A stretch of DNA of 64,000 nt from Clostridium felsineum DSM 794 (GCF_002006355.2 NZ_CP096980.1:2852001-2916000); one strand, 5' to 3'. Positions 52,220 through 62,604 are shown, counted from the stretch's first letter. Numbers and translations are program-made. The notes: generated by a model not told the origin, from the sequence alone.

Positions 52220-52954
52220 TTAAACTATATTAAGCATATCACTATCGATTTCAAAATTATTTTGAAAATCCTTAACGAAATCAGAAATTGACATTATATA
52301 TCCAACTTCGTCAAAAATAGATGCATCTCTATAATGATCTCCCAACACAGCAAATTTTTTGATATTCCAGTTTTTTCGTTTTGCAAGGTACTTTAAAGTA
52401 TTTCCCTTATCGACCATATAGTTTATGCATGACACATGATTTAAATACATATGTGGAGAACATTCTAAATTGTTTTTTCCTATAAAGTTCAAAAACTCAA
52501 TTCTCTTATCATCATTTCTTATATATATTTCAATTTTTACAACATTTGAAAACTTACTTCTAATACCTATGTAAGTTGTTTCCTTTAAATCTTTAGCCCA
52601 TGCACCATAATTCATAACAGCTCTGTCAGTACTTATTATAGCATCTAAATTTTGATTACTTGCCCAATTACCAAGCTGACAAACCGTATTTATTGACAAC
52701 GGAATCATTTCTTCATATGCCTTTTCAAATGGCGAATATATTTGTGCTCCACCGGCTATTATAGCTGGTTCTTTTACTCTCAAATGTTTCATAATACTGT
52801 CTATATATTCTTTATTATTATCACTATACAACACAATAGGTATATTTTTTTCTATTAGTAAGTTAAGTGTCTTTAGCTTTCTATCGAAGCTGATTTTTAG
52901 TTCTTGTACTGCATTTAATAAATAATCTACATCTATTACTAACCCTTCATACAT
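52220..52954 (-). CDS. HAD-like (Cof-type) protein with altered active site
   Basis: 244 residues with the Cof/HAD layout: VIDVDYLL at the N-terminus in place of the normal DxDGT, PIVLYSDNN in place of motif II, and GNTLKYLAKRKNW followed by FAVLGDHYRDASIF, the K...GD.x.D motifs of HAD phosphatases. The second Asp and the Gly-Thr of the first motif are not the usual ones, so activity may be changed or lost. Probable cytoplasmic sugar-phosphate/FMN phosphatase relative. Confidence 0.7.
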   Translation of the reverse strand: MYEGLVIDVDYLLNAVQELKISFDRKLKTLNLLIEKNIPIVLYSDNNKEYIDSIMKHLRVKEPAIIAGGAQIYSPFEKAYEEMIPLSINTVCQLGNWASNQNLDAIISTDRAVMNYGAWAKDLKETTYIGIRSKFSNVVKIEIYIRNDDKRIEFLNFIGKNNLECSPHMYLNHVSCINYMVDKGNTLKYLAKRKNWNIKKFAVLGDHYRDASIFDEVGYIMSISDFVKDFQNNFEIDSDMLNIV

Positions 52955-53227
52955 AAATCTATTCCCCCACGCTTTGTTTAATAAAAAATTATATATTGGC
53001 TAAATATTTTGTAAAATATGAAATATCCTCATCACAACTAATAATACTATTTTTTTTGTCAAATGTAAACAATAATTTTTACTTAATCTTAAAATTATTG
53101 TTAGATTTAATCGAATTTTTTGTAATTTTCAATAATTTAAGTTTTATTTTATCTTAAAATAGAAATAGAAATTATTATCTACATATTATTTTTCACTAAA
53201 TAAACTATATTTTAAAGTAATATTTCT

Positions 53228-53869
53228 CTAGCCACCTAGAGTTACATCCTGCTTATTGTACCAATCTAACGCATTCAAAAAATGTTCCTTCTTAAAATCT
53301 GGCCAATAATCATCTATAACATAAAAATCTGAGTATATTGATTGAACAGGCAGAAATCCACTAAGTCTTCTCCTACCTCCCCATCTAATTATTAAATCTA
53401 TTCTAGATATATATGAAGAATTAATATCATCTGTTATTTTTTTACTGCTTCTTTTTCCTTCTTTTATTTTATTTAAATCCCATTCCCATCCATAGTTAAC
53501 TAAAAAATTAACCTTAATACCTCCACGTCCAAAGGATTTTCTTTTTGTGTAAGGAAGAAGTTCTTTAGGAAACATATCTGATTCAGTATTTCCTACCACA
53601 AGAAGTGATACATCTTCTTCTAAAATGCTCTCAACTGCTTTAATGCAAGCATCTGTAAAGGCTAATCTTTGATTTTTAGGTCTCTTTGTATTATCAACTG
53701 TAAAACCGTAGTAAGTAACCTCCTTTATTTTAGCTTCCTTGCATAGTCTTAAAAGCTGAAGTCCTGGAGAAATACCAGTATCGTATCCCTTTTCCTTTGA
53801 CATTCCATTTTCTACTGCCCACCTTCTATTACCATCTGGAATTATACCTATATGATTTGGTAAACGCAT
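53228..53869 (-). CDS. Isoprenyl (undecaprenyl) diphosphate synthase family protein
   Basis: 213 residues. The catalytic Asp12 lies in IIPDGNRRWA; later IDLIIRWGGRRRLSGFLPVQ and YSDFYVIDDYWPDF match the substrate-binding end of UppS-family cis-prenyltransferases. Shorter than the usual 240-250. A second UppS copy elsewhere would be the housekeeping one; this may make a shorter prenyl chain. Promoter side is the gap 53870-54024, shared with galE. Confidence 0.85.
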   Translation of the reverse strand: MRLPNHIGIIPDGNRRWAVENGMSKEKGYDTGISPGLQLLRLCKEAKIKEVTYYGFTVDNTKRPKNQRLAFTDACIKAVESILEEDVSLLVVGNTESDMFPKELLPYTKRKSFGRGGIKVNFLVNYGWEWDLNKIKEGKRSSKKITDDINSSYISRIDLIIRWGGRRRLSGFLPVQSIYSDFYVIDDYWPDFKKEHFLNALDWYNKQDVTLGG

Positions 53870-54024
53870 AAAATAATCCCTCCAATACCTAATATGTTGT
53901 TAGTATAGCTATTATTGTAATAACTTATACATTTATATTTACAATATATTTACTGAAAGTATTTTTTTTCATAGTAAATATATGCTAAAATAAAATTATC
54001 CATTATACAAGGGAGGTATTTAGT

Positions 54025-55008
54025 ATGAACGTACTAGTTTGTGGAGGAGCAGGTTACATAGGAAGTCATATGGTAGCTTATCTTACTGAAAATGGTCATA
54101 ATGTAGTTATTGTAGATAATCTTTGTACCGGTCACAAAGAATCCATAAAAAATCATAAACTTTATGTAGGAGATTTAAGAGATGAAGCTTTTATAAATAA
54201 AGTTTTCGATGAAAATAAAATAGATGCTGTTATTGATTTTGCAGCAAATTCACTGGTTGGTGAAAGTGTAACAAACCCACTAAAATATTTTGATAATAAT
54301 ATTCAATCGGTAGTTAAGCTTATTAACGCTATGAAGGACCATGATGTAAAACATATAGTATTTTCATCTACAGCTGCAACCTATGGTGAACCTGAAAATA
54401 TTCCTATTTTGGAGAGTGATAAAACTTTCCCTACTAATCCTTATGGTGAATCAAAGCTTGCAGTAGAAAAAATATTAAAATGGTGTGATAATGCTTATGG
54501 AATTAAATTCACTGCTTTAAGATACTTTAATGCTTGCGGAGCTCATATAAGCGGAGATATTGGTGAAGATCACAATCCTGAAAGTCACCTTATCCCATTA
54601 ATTCTTCAAGCTGCTTCTGGAAAAAGAGAAAAAATAATGATCTATGGAGATGATTATGATACGGAGGATGGTTCTTGCGTAAGGGATTACGTTCACGTTT
54701 CAGATTTAGCCTCAGCTCATCTTTTGGCTTTGGAAAGACTTAGACGCGGCGAGAATAGTGCAATTTACAACTTAGGAAACGGAAAAGGTTTTTCAGTCAA
54801 ACAAGTAATTGAAACAGCTAGAACTGTTACCGGCATAAATATAAAGGCTGAAGTGGGTGCAAGACGTGCAGGTGATCCTGGAACTTTAGTAGCCTCATCA
54901 GCTAGAGCTATTTCTGAATTGGGATGGACACCTAAGTTCAATTCTCTTGAAACTATAATAGAAACTGCATGGAAATGGCACAAAAATCATCCAAACGGTT
55001 ATAAATAA
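54025..55008 (+). CDS. galE: UDP-glucose 4-epimerase
   Basis: 327 residues of the extended SDR family: NAD site GGAGYIGSH (7-15), FSSTAATYGEP with the catalytic Ser/Thr, the YxxxK in PYGESKLAVEK, and the family pattern SVRDYVHVSDLA-like SCVRDYVHVSDLASAH. It interconverts UDP-glucose and UDP-galactose for cell-surface glycans. GGGAGG lies before the ATG, and TAAAAT at 53986-53991 may be its -10. Confidence 0.95.
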   Translation: MNVLVCGGAGYIGSHMVAYLTENGHNVVIVDNLCTGHKESIKNHKLYVGDLRDEAFINKVFDENKIDAVIDFAANSLVGESVTNPLKYFDNNIQSVVKLINAMKDHDVKHIVFSSTAATYGEPENIPILESDKTFPTNPYGESKLAVEKILKWCDNAYGIKFTALRYFNACGAHISGDIGEDHNPESHLIPLILQAASGKREKIMIYGDDYDTEDGSCVRDYVHVSDLASAHLLALERLRRGENSAIYNLGNGKGFSVKQVIETARTVTGINIKAEVGARRAGDPGTLVASSARAISELGWTPKFNSLETIIETAWKWHKNHPNGYK

Positions 55009-55020
55009 TCTTTTATTATA

Positions 55021-55056
55021 AATCCCCATAATGCTTATCCTTGCATTGTGGGGATT
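55021..55056. terminator. Terminator after galE
   Basis: AATCCCCATAATGC (55021-55034) and GCATTGTGGGGATT (55043-55056), a GC-cored stem followed by TTGT; serves galE and probably the convergent gene at 55067. Confidence 0.82.
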
Positions 55057-55066
55057 TGTAATCTAT

Positions 55067-55333
55067 CTAAATACATTTGTTATAGTACTTTGCAGCGCTT
55101 ATAAGAATACCTTCAAAATCCACTTCTCTATACTGAGGTAAACTATATAACTTTACTTCATCATTGCCATCTTCAACTTCTATTGCACTTATCAATTCTC
55201 CATTAGCTTCTACTCCTAATTTAAAGCACGATTTAAAATTAAAACCTTCTACAAAAGTTAATTTAGAAACACTGGTATTGATAAATTCTGTCCAATTCTT
55301 CATATCATTATCATTTAACTCTCTCACTACCAT
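55067..55333 (-). CDS. Hypothetical small protein
   Basis: 88 residues; ATG at 55331-55333 after GAGGAG. MVVRELNDNDMKNWTEFINT, then FKLGVEANGELISAIEVEDG and ISAAKYYNKCI. No family recognised; soluble, no motif. Confidence 0.6.
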   Translation of the reverse strand: MVVRELNDNDMKNWTEFINTSVSKLTFVEGFNFKSCFKLGVEANGELISAIEVEDGNDEVKLYSLPQYREVDFEGILISAAKYYNKCI

Positions 55334-55578
55334 AAATACGCTCCTCTCATAACTGGAAGTATAACCTTTTAACCCTAACCATATAATCTTTACAACAAAA
55401 AATATCATATTATATATATTATCGTATTTTTTCTATGTAATTGAATCCATCATTTCAATTCTATACTTAAACATATAAATATTTACAATATAATTATATA
55501 GCATTTATACATATTTGTTAATATTTATATTATTTTAAAACACAAATTAATCAAAAATGTAATATAAATAATAAAAAA

Positions 55579-55618
55579 TTAAGGATAATTTCTTATAAAA
55601 AAAAGAAATTATCCTTAA
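55579..55618 (-). terminator. Terminator of the polyamine operon
   Basis: TTAAGGATAATTTCTT (55579-55594) and its exact complement (55603-55618) form a 16-bp stem right after patA. On the minus strand it is followed by TTTTTTATT. Confidence 0.85.
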
Positions 55619-55630
55619 TCTTACAAATAT

Positions 55631-57016
55631 CTATACTAAATTACTTAAAACTTCATCAAGAGCTTTCACCACTCTATCACACTGTCCTTTTTCTATTGTG
55701 AGCGGTGGCTCTATTCTAATGGTTTTTGCATTTATAAGTGTTCCCGCTACTAATATTCCTTTATCGAAAAGCCCCTTTGATACTTTGTAGCCAATTTTAT
55801 CATTCTCAAACTCCATTCCAATCATAAGTCCCATTCCTCTTACTTCTCTTACTATATCTTTATACTTGTTCCCTACTCGTCTAAGCTCTGAAATAAAATA
55901 TTTTCCCATTTTCTCCGCTCTTTCAGGCATCTTATCTTCTAGTAAAACATTTATGGTTGCAATAGCTGCAGCACAGGATAATGGATTGCCGCCAAAGGTA
56001 GTTGTATGAATAAAAGGATTTGGGAAAAATTCCGAAAACACCTCTTCTGTTGCAATAACTGCTCCAATAGGCATTATTCCGCCTCCTAATGCCTTAGCTA
56101 AACACATTATGTCAGGTTCCACTCCATAGTGTTCTGTGCAAAACATTTTTCCTGTACGCCCCATACCCGTCTGCACCTCATCTGCAATAAGTAATATATC
56201 AAATTGATCACATATTTCCTTTACCTTTGCAAAATAGTCTTTAGGAGGAAGTATAACACCTCCTTCACCTTGTATGGGCTCCAGGATAATCGCGGCGATG
56301 TCTTCGCCAACCATGCTGGATGCTCTAACTGTCTTGTACATCATATCTATATCTCCATAAAATACATGCTTAAAACCTGAAACAAGTGGAGCAAAAGGCT
56401 TTCTGAATACTCCCTTTGAAGTTGCTGACAATGAACCTAAGCTTTTACCATGAAATGCTCCCACTGTTGATATAAAATGATTTTTTCCTTTCTTATTCTG
56501 ATGAATTTTAGCGAGCTTTATGGCTCCTTCTACAGCTTCTGTACCACTATTTCCAAAAAATGAATATTGAAGTTTTCCTGGGGTAATTTCATAAAGAAGC
56601 TTTGCCAGTATTGCCCTTAAGGGATCAAGCAAATCTTGACTATGAAGAGCTTGATGTTTAAGCTGATCATTTACTGCTTTTAATACTTTAGGATTTCTGT
56701 GACCTACATTATAAATTCCAAAGCCTCCAAGACAATCTATATATTCTTTACCATTTACATCAATGAAGCTATTAAGTCCTGCATCCCTCCATTCTACCGC
56801 AGCATATTGTCCCCCCTTTGTTACAGACTTTCTATAATCAAGAAAGCCTGGATTTACAAAATCTCTAAAATTATTGACTGTTTCTTTTATTATGAATTTT
56901 CTGTCATTTTCATTTAAAGTATCTTTACTGATAAAATCTAAAACCTTATGGGTATAGTCTATTAGATCCTCTTGTTCTTCTAAATTATCTATTAATTCAG
57001 CATTATTACTAATCAT
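55631..57016 (-). CDS. patA: Putrescine aminotransferase
   Basis: 461 residues, class III PLP aminotransferase of the YgjG/PatA kind. An extra N-terminal section of about 60 residues, then the PLP region GTEAVEGAIKLAKIHQ, ADEVQTGMGRTGKM and the PLP lysine in CLAKALGGGIMPIGA. It transfers the amino group of putrescine to 2-oxoglutarate, giving 4-aminobutanal. Last gene of the pot operon, 10 bases from potC. Confidence 0.92.
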   Translation of the reverse strand: MISNNAELIDNLEEQEDLIDYTHKVLDFISKDTLNENDRKFIIKETVNNFRDFVNPGFLDYRKSVTKGGQYAAVEWRDAGLNSFIDVNGKEYIDCLGGFGIYNVGHRNPKVLKAVNDQLKHQALHSQDLLDPLRAILAKLLYEITPGKLQYSFFGNSGTEAVEGAIKLAKIHQNKKGKNHFISTVGAFHGKSLGSLSATSKGVFRKPFAPLVSGFKHVFYGDIDMMYKTVRASSMVGEDIAAIILEPIQGEGGVILPPKDYFAKVKEICDQFDILLIADEVQTGMGRTGKMFCTEHYGVEPDIMCLAKALGGGIMPIGAVIATEEVFSEFFPNPFIHTTTFGGNPLSCAAAIATINVLLEDKMPERAEKMGKYFISELRRVGNKYKDIVREVRGMGLMIGMEFENDKIGYKVSKGLFDKGILVAGTLINAKTIRIEPPLTIEKGQCDRVVKALDEVLSNLV

Positions 57017-57026
57017 AAAATCACTC

Positions 57027-57815
57027 CTAATCTTTTCTATATTTTAATTGCATTATTTCAGATATAATTGCGAAACTTAAAGTTATCACTATCATTACTG
57101 TTGATAATGCATTTATTTCTGGGGTAACACCTACCCTTACCATTGAATAAATTTTTAAAGGTAGTGTTTCATAGCTTGGACCCGAAACGAAAAAGCTTAT
57201 TATCACATCATCAAGAGATAAAGTAAGTGCCATGAGTGCACCTGCTGCTACTGCTGGAGCTATAATTGGCAGTGTAACCTTAGAGAAGGTTTGAAATTCA
57301 TTAGCATACAAGTCCATGGCCGCATCCTCAAGCGACTTATCAAAACCATTTAGTTTAGCTCTTATAACTACAACTACATAAGATATACTAAAGGTTACAT
57401 GAGCTAATATAAGAGTTATAATTCCAAGGGATACCTTAGCCTCTGAAAAGAATACTAAAAGAGAAATCCCCATTACTATTTCTGGTATTATTATTGGTAC
57501 ATATAAAAGACCATCTAAAACTGTCTTTCCTTTAAATTTATATTTATACATTCCAACCGCTGCAAGAGTTCCTACAAAAGTAGATATTACTGTGCTAAAA
57601 AATGCAACAACAAGGCTATTATTTAAAGCTGTAAGTATGTCGGTGTCTTGAGATAATACTCCATACCATTTTAGAGTAAAGCCTTTCCATACTGCATTTA
57701 CCTTTGAATCATTAAAGGAGTATGCAATTAAAATTATTATTGGTGCGTACAAAAATAAATATATAAGAAATGAATATCCTGACAGCACACCTTTTTTTAT
57801 TTTATTTTTCTTCAT
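57027..57815 (-). CDS. potC: Spermidine/putrescine ABC transporter permease PotC
   Basis: 262 residues, about six membrane helices, and the permease loop EAA-like DAAMDLYANEFQTFSKVTLP that docks onto PotA. Pairs with PotB as transmembrane half. Confidence 0.94.
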   Translation of the reverse strand: MKKNKIKKGVLSGYSFLIYLFLYAPIIILIAYSFNDSKVNAVWKGFTLKWYGVLSQDTDILTALNNSLVVAFFSTVISTFVGTLAAVGMYKYKFKGKTVLDGLLYVPIIIPEIVMGISLLVFFSEAKVSLGIITLILAHVTFSISYVVVVIRAKLNGFDKSLEDAAMDLYANEFQTFSKVTLPIIAPAVAAGALMALTLSLDDVIISFFVSGPSYETLPLKIYSMVRVGVTPEINALSTVMIVITLSFAIISEIMQLKYRKD

Positions 57816-57816
57816 T

Positions 57817-58716
57817 TTAAAGCACCTCCATCTTCTTATTTCCTTTTCTAAAGTAAAAAATAATAAAAATTATTGTTATTACTATAAGAAGTATTGAGAT
57901 TGCAGAACCGAAAGGCCAATTTCTAGCTGTTAAAAATTGATTTTGTATAAGGTTGCTCACCATCATCACTTTGCTTCCACCAAGAAGATCTGGAATAAAA
58001 AACAGTCCTAAGGCAGGTATAAAAACTAAGAGGCAGCCTGCTGCTATTCCGGGCATGGTAAGTGGCAGCATTACATTTAAAAAGGTTTTTACAGGTGTTG
58101 CTCCAAGATCACTGGCGGCTTCTATATATGTTTTATCTACATTATCTATTGAAGTATAAAGTGGTAATACCATAAAAGGAAATAAGGTGTACACAAGCCC
58201 AACTAGTACAGCACCTGTTGTATAAATCATTTTAAGTGGTGTTTTTATAATATTAAAATTCATAAGATACGAGTTTATAATACCTGTAGTTCTTAATATT
58301 ACAATCCAAGCATAAGTTCTAACTAAAGAGTTAGTCCAAAAAGGTATCATTATAAGGATAAATAAGATTATCTTATATTTTTTTGGTGAATTGGCTATAA
58401 AATATGCAAAGGGATATGCTAAAACAAGACATATTAAGGTGGCTAAAAATGCAATCCACAAGGAATAAAGTAATATTTTTATATACATTATATTGATAAG
58501 ATTTTTGTAGTTTTCTAAAGTGAATTTATACTCAATTTGACCATAGCTTCCTCTTGTTAAAAAACCCATTATTACTACTATAGCAAGTGGAAGTGCTACT
58601 AGAAGAGACATCCAAATAATTACTGGAGATAAGGTAAATACATGTCCATAGCTTTTTTTCTTTTTTGTTTTATTCTTTGTTATAATAGTCTTATTTTCTG
58701 TAATTACCTTATCCAT
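57817..58716 (-). CDS. potB: Spermidine/putrescine ABC transporter permease PotB
   Basis: 299 residues, six membrane helices after a basic N-terminus (TKNKTKKKKSYGHVF), with the EAA-like loop EAASDLGATPVKTFLNVMLP. One base from potC; its start overlaps potA's end by eight bases. Confidence 0.94.
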   Translation of the reverse strand: MDKVITENKTIITKNKTKKKKSYGHVFTLSPVIIWMSLLVALPLAIVVIMGFLTRGSYGQIEYKFTLENYKNLINIMYIKILLYSLWIAFLATLICLVLAYPFAYFIANSPKKYKIILFILIMIPFWTNSLVRTYAWIVILRTTGIINSYLMNFNIIKTPLKMIYTTGAVLVGLVYTLFPFMVLPLYTSIDNVDKTYIEAASDLGATPVKTFLNVMLPLTMPGIAAGCLLVFIPALGLFFIPDLLGGSKVMMVSNLIQNQFLTARNWPFGSAISILLIVITIIFIIFYFRKGNKKMEVL

Positions 58717-59794
58717 AGCTTACCACCACCCCGTCCTTTGACTGCCAATGAACAAATACTTCATCTCTACTATTTTCTATTTTAAATGTACTTGCAGCCG
58801 GCTCATTTACTACTATTTCACGTCCGCTACCTAAGACTACAATTGTTTTATTAATTGATCCAACAAATATCCTCTCCTTTATTTTTCCTTTAACAACATT
58901 ATTTTCTCCTCTGTTTTCATAGCTTAACTTCATTCTCTCAGGTCTTACTGCTACATAAACAGCCTCTTCATTTTTCAGTTTTCCTAAATTTTTATCTGTA
59001 ATTTTTATTATTTCATCATCTTCAATTAAAGCCTTCGCTTCCTTTCCATTGTTTTCTTTAATTTTTCCTTCAAACATATTGGTTTCTCCTATAAAATCAG
59101 CTACAAATTTTGTTTTAGGTCTTTCATAGATTTCATCCGGCGTACCTATTTGTTCAATTTTACCCTTATTCATAACTGCTATTCTATCAGACATAGTTAG
59201 CGCTTCTTCTTGATCATGAGTTACATATATAAAAGTTATTCCAAGCTTTCTTTGCAGGTGTTTAAGCTCAAACTGCATTTGCTTTCTAAGCTTTAAATCT
59301 AAAGCTCCAAGTGGCTCATCTAAAAGAAGTACCTTAGGACTATTTACAATGGCTCTGGCAATTGCTATTCTTTGTTTTTGTCCTCCGCTTAACTGCAAGG
59401 GATATCTTTTTTCAAAGCCCTTTAATTGTACTAAATTCAAAGCCTCCATTACCTTTTCTTTAAGCTTATCTTTAGGGAATTTTTTAATTTTAAGACCAAA
59501 AGCTATATTATTGAAAATATTCATATGTGGGAAAAGGGCGTAGTTTTGAAAAACTGTATTTACATCCCTTTCGTATGGATTTTTAGTGGAAACATCATCT
59601 CCATCTAAAATTATTTTTCCTCCTGTTGGTTCTTCAAAACCTGCAATCATTCTTAAAGTAGTTGTTTTTCCACAACCACTTGGACCTAAAAGAGTTAAAA
59701 ATTCTCCCTTCTTAATATCCACACTTACATTATCTACAGCTTTTTGGTCAGAAAAGGCTTTTACTACATTTAAAACTCTTATCATATACTCCAT
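58709..59794 (-). CDS. potA: Spermidine/putrescine ABC transporter ATPase PotA
   Basis: 361 residues. Walker A GPSGCGKTTTLR (35-46 region), Q-loop FQNYALFPHM, signature LSGGQKQRIAIAR, Walker B KVLLLDEPLGALD, switch His in VTHDQ; C-terminal TOBE-type regulatory part (about 250-361). It hydrolyses ATP to drive import. Confidence 0.95.
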   Translation of the reverse strand: MEYMIRVLNVVKAFSDQKAVDNVSVDIKKGEFLTLLGPSGCGKTTTLRMIAGFEEPTGGKIILDGDDVSTKNPYERDVNTVFQNYALFPHMNIFNNIAFGLKIKKFPKDKLKEKVMEALNLVQLKGFEKRYPLQLSGGQKQRIAIARAIVNSPKVLLLDEPLGALDLKLRKQMQFELKHLQRKLGITFIYVTHDQEEALTMSDRIAVMNKGKIEQIGTPDEIYERPKTKFVADFIGETNMFEGKIKENNGKEAKALIEDDEIIKITDKNLGKLKNEEAVYVAVRPERMKLSYENRGENNVVKGKIKERIFVGSINKTIVVLGSGREIVVNEPAASTFKIENSRDEVFVHWQSKDGVVVSYG

Positions 59795-59806
59795 TATTCT
59801 ACCTCC

Positions 59807-60871
59807 TTACTGCTTAAATTCAGTCCATATTGAATCGTATAATTTTGTAGTATCTCCAAGATCTTTTACATGCTCACTTTTATCTACTACATCCTTATCT
59901 GGATAAATGGTTTTGTTGTCTGTATACTCTGATCCCAGCATTTTTCGTGCTGCATCATTTGGATTAGTATAAGGATAAGCCTTTGATATTTCTACACTCA
60001 CCTTAGGATCTAATATAAAATTCATGAATAATTCTGCATTTTTCTTATTTTTAGCATCCTTAGGTATTACTAGATTATCTTCATTTGCATATAAACCTTC
60101 TTTAGGGAAAAAGGTTTTTAAATCCTTGTTATCCTTCTCGGCTAAATACGCTTCTGCTGTCCAACAAAAGCCTACAGATGCTTCTCCATTTATTAATGAA
60201 GTCTTAGGACTATCGCTGTCAAATAACTTTATATTAGGCTTTAATTTTTTTAGTTCTTCCTTTGCCTGATTGAGCTTATTTGTGTCTGTTTCATTAAGCG
60301 AGTATCCTAGCTTTTTTAATGCCATTCCAATTATGGCTCTTTCATCATCGAGCACCACCATAGATCCTTTAAATTTGCTGTCCCACAAGTCGCCGTAGCT
60401 GGTTATTCCTTCTGGAAATTTCTTTGTATTTACAACTACCACCACATTACCACACAAATATGGAATACTGTATTTGTTACCCGGATCAAAGAATTGATTT
60501 TTGTAATCCGCTCCTATATTCTTCAAATTACTTATATTACTTTTATCTACCTCTTCTAATAATTTTTGTTTTTTCATTATATCCACCATGTAATCACTTG
60601 CCACTGCTACATCATATTGCCCAGAGCTTGCTTGAACCTTTGCTAGCATTTCCTCGTTTGATGAGTAGGTTGTATAATTAACCTTTATGTGATACTTATT
60701 TTCAAATTCCTTTATAACTGATTTAGGAAGGTATTCCGTCCAGTTAAATACATTAAGTGTGCCACCGCTATCTTCTGCATTTTTAGACCCTGCACAGCCT
60801 GTAAAAACTACTGCTGCCATCATTGTAATTAATGCTGCACTAATTATTCTTTTTACTTTTTTATGGACCAT
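59807..60871 (-). CDS. potD: Spermidine/putrescine-binding lipoprotein PotD
   Basis: 354 residues. Lipoprotein signal with lipobox FTGC (residues 1-26), then a periplasmic-binding fold: GTLNVFNWTEYLPKSVIKEF, VAVASDYMVDIMKK, SIPYLCGNVVVVVNTKKF. It binds polyamine outside and hands it to PotBC. Twelve bases to potA. Confidence 0.94.
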   Translation of the reverse strand: MVHKKVKRIISAALITMMAAVVFTGCAGSKNAEDSGGTLNVFNWTEYLPKSVIKEFENKYHIKVNYTTYSSNEEMLAKVQASSGQYDVAVASDYMVDIMKKQKLLEEVDKSNISNLKNIGADYKNQFFDPGNKYSIPYLCGNVVVVVNTKKFPEGITSYGDLWDSKFKGSMVVLDDERAIIGMALKKLGYSLNETDTNKLNQAKEELKKLKPNIKLFDSDSPKTSLINGEASVGFCWTAEAYLAEKDNKDLKTFFPKEGLYANEDNLVIPKDAKNKKNAELFMNFILDPKVSVEISKAYPYTNPNDAARKMLGSEYTDNKTIYPDKDVVDKSEHVKDLGDTTKLYDSIWTEFKQ

Positions 60872-60884
60872 TTACCATTCCCCC

Positions 60885-62360
60885 CTATACTTTAAACCAC
60901 TCTATGGGCTTTACATCAAGATTTATATTTATTTGCTTAACCTCCGTATACTCTTCATAGCCAAATGTACCAAGTTCTCTTCCTATACCACTTTGCTTAT
61001 ATCCGCCCCAAGGTGCTTCGTTGTAGGTTGGATTATATGTGTTTATCCAGGTTATTCCTGCTCTTAATTTTTTTATAACCCTATGAGCCTTTGCAATATC
61101 ATTTGTAAAAACTCCACCTGCTAAACCATAAGGAGTATCGTTGGCAATTTGTACAGCTTCTTTTTCATCCTTAAACTTTTGAACTACTAATACCGGTCCA
61201 AAAATTTCTTCTTTAACTATCTTCATGTAAGGTTTTGTATCTATAAATATAGTAGGCTCTACAAAATATCCATTCTTGAGTTCTCCTTCAAGTATTCTAT
61301 TACCTCCACATACAAGCTTTGCTCCTTCTTTTTTTCCTTCTTCTATATAACTCAGAACTTTTTCCATGTGTGCCTTTGATACTAATGGTCCCATTTCTGT
61401 GTCTTTTTCTGTACCTTTTCCAACTTTAATTTTTTTCGTTCTCTTAACTAACCTGTCTATGAATTTATCATAAATACCTTCTTGTAAAATCAGTCTTGAT
61501 CCTGCTGAACATATCTGACCTTGGTTACAAAATATAGCAAACATAGCATAATCCACTGCTGTTTCAAAGTCTGCATCATCAAAAACTATATTAGGAGATT
61601 TTCCTCCAAGCTCAAGAGAAATGTTTTTGATATTTGAACTTGCTGCCTTCATTATGCTTCTTCCTGTATCTGTACCTCCTGTAAAAGCAACTTTATCTAC
61701 ATCCATATTACTAGCTATCTCATTACCTACAGTTTCCCCTGCTCCCAAAACTAAATTTACTACGCCTTTAGGGAAATTAGCTTCTTCAAATATTTCAAAA
61801 AGCTTAACTGCGGACATTGGAGTTAATTCGGAAGGCTTAAAAACTATGGTATTTCCTGCTGCCAGTGCTGGTGCTATCTTCCATATTGCCATTAGAAGTG
61901 GATAATTCCAAGGCACTATCAGTCCACAAACTCCTATGGGTTCTCTAACTACCATCGCTTGAACATCATCTGGTACATCATAGGTAATTCCATGAGGTTT
62001 AGTTGCAATTCCTGCATAATATCTTATACACGCTGCTGCATCAATTACATCCACCTCTGTTTCTCTCAAACTCTTACCATTGTCCATTGTTTCTATAAGA
62101 CTAAGTTCCTCCGATTTTGTCTCTATAATATCTGCTACCTTAAATAATAATCTTGCTCTCTCCACAGCTGGAGTATCCATCCAACCGCCCTCATAAAAAG
62201 CTTTTTTAGCCGCCATTACTGCTTTTTTAACATCTTCGTTATCCCCTTCTGCTGCTAAAGCAATAACTTTACCATCTGCTGGATTTAATATTTCCCTAGT
62301 TTTATTATTTCTTGATAGTTGCCACTGCCCATCAATATACATTTTTAAAACATCCCACAT
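60885..62360 (-). CDS. Aldehyde dehydrogenase (4-aminobutanal/betaine aldehyde type)
   Basis: 491 residues, NAD(P)-dependent ALDH superfamily. Asn152 (VPWNYPL), Glu250 (LELGGKSP) and the nucleophile Cys284 (NQGQICSAG) are all present, and FTGGTDTGRSI binds cofactor. In an operon with the polyamine importer and PatA it should oxidise 4-aminobutanal to 4-aminobutyrate; that substrate is inferred from context. GAGGAGGGT lies seven bases before the ATG. First gene of the operon aldH-potD-A-B-C-patA. Confidence 0.88.
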   Translation of the reverse strand: MWDVLKMYIDGQWQLSRNNKTREILNPADGKVIALAAEGDNEDVKKAVMAAKKAFYEGGWMDTPAVERARLLFKVADIIETKSEELSLIETMDNGKSLRETEVDVIDAAACIRYYAGIATKPHGITYDVPDDVQAMVVREPIGVCGLIVPWNYPLLMAIWKIAPALAAGNTIVFKPSELTPMSAVKLFEIFEEANFPKGVVNLVLGAGETVGNEIASNMDVDKVAFTGGTDTGRSIMKAASSNIKNISLELGGKSPNIVFDDADFETAVDYAMFAIFCNQGQICSAGSRLILQEGIYDKFIDRLVKRTKKIKVGKGTEKDTEMGPLVSKAHMEKVLSYIEEGKKEGAKLVCGGNRILEGELKNGYFVEPTIFIDTKPYMKIVKEEIFGPVLVVQKFKDEKEAVQIANDTPYGLAGGVFTNDIAKAHRVIKKLRAGITWINTYNPTYNEAPWGGYKQSGIGRELGTFGYEEYTEVKQININLDVKPIEWFKV

Positions 62361-62410
62361 TTGTCACCCTCCTCAGAAAATTGTTGTTTTGTTAAAACTT
62401 TATTATTTTT

Positions 62411-62440
62411 TATTTGTATTTATTGATAATTTATTAAATA
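62411..62440 (-). promoter_or_regulatory. Possible promoter region of the aldH-pot operon
   Basis: In the minus-strand leader of aldH (62361-62537) there are several promoter-like pairs, for example TTAACA with TAACAT 17 bases on, and TTGTAC with TATGAT 19 bases on, plus a small palindrome GTACTTTTTGTAC that could bind a regulator. No one choice is compelling; exact placement is approximate. Confidence 0.3.
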
Positions 62441-62539
62441 TGTTATATATAATTTATCATATTGTTAATAAAAGTACTATGTACAAAAAGTACAAATATA
62501 CTTACATTTTTTTATGTGTTTATAACAATTTATACAAAA

Positions 62540-62578
62540 ATAGAGTTTCAAATGAATTATAATCACTTGAAACTCTAT
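62540..62578 (-). terminator. Terminator after gabT
   Basis: ATAGAGTTTCAA (62540-62551) and TTGAAACTCTAT (62567-62578), a perfect 12-bp stem shortly after the gabT stop, separating it from the aldH-pot operon. Confidence 0.78.
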
Positions 62579-62604
62579 ATACCCTTTTATATTATTATAT
62601 ATTT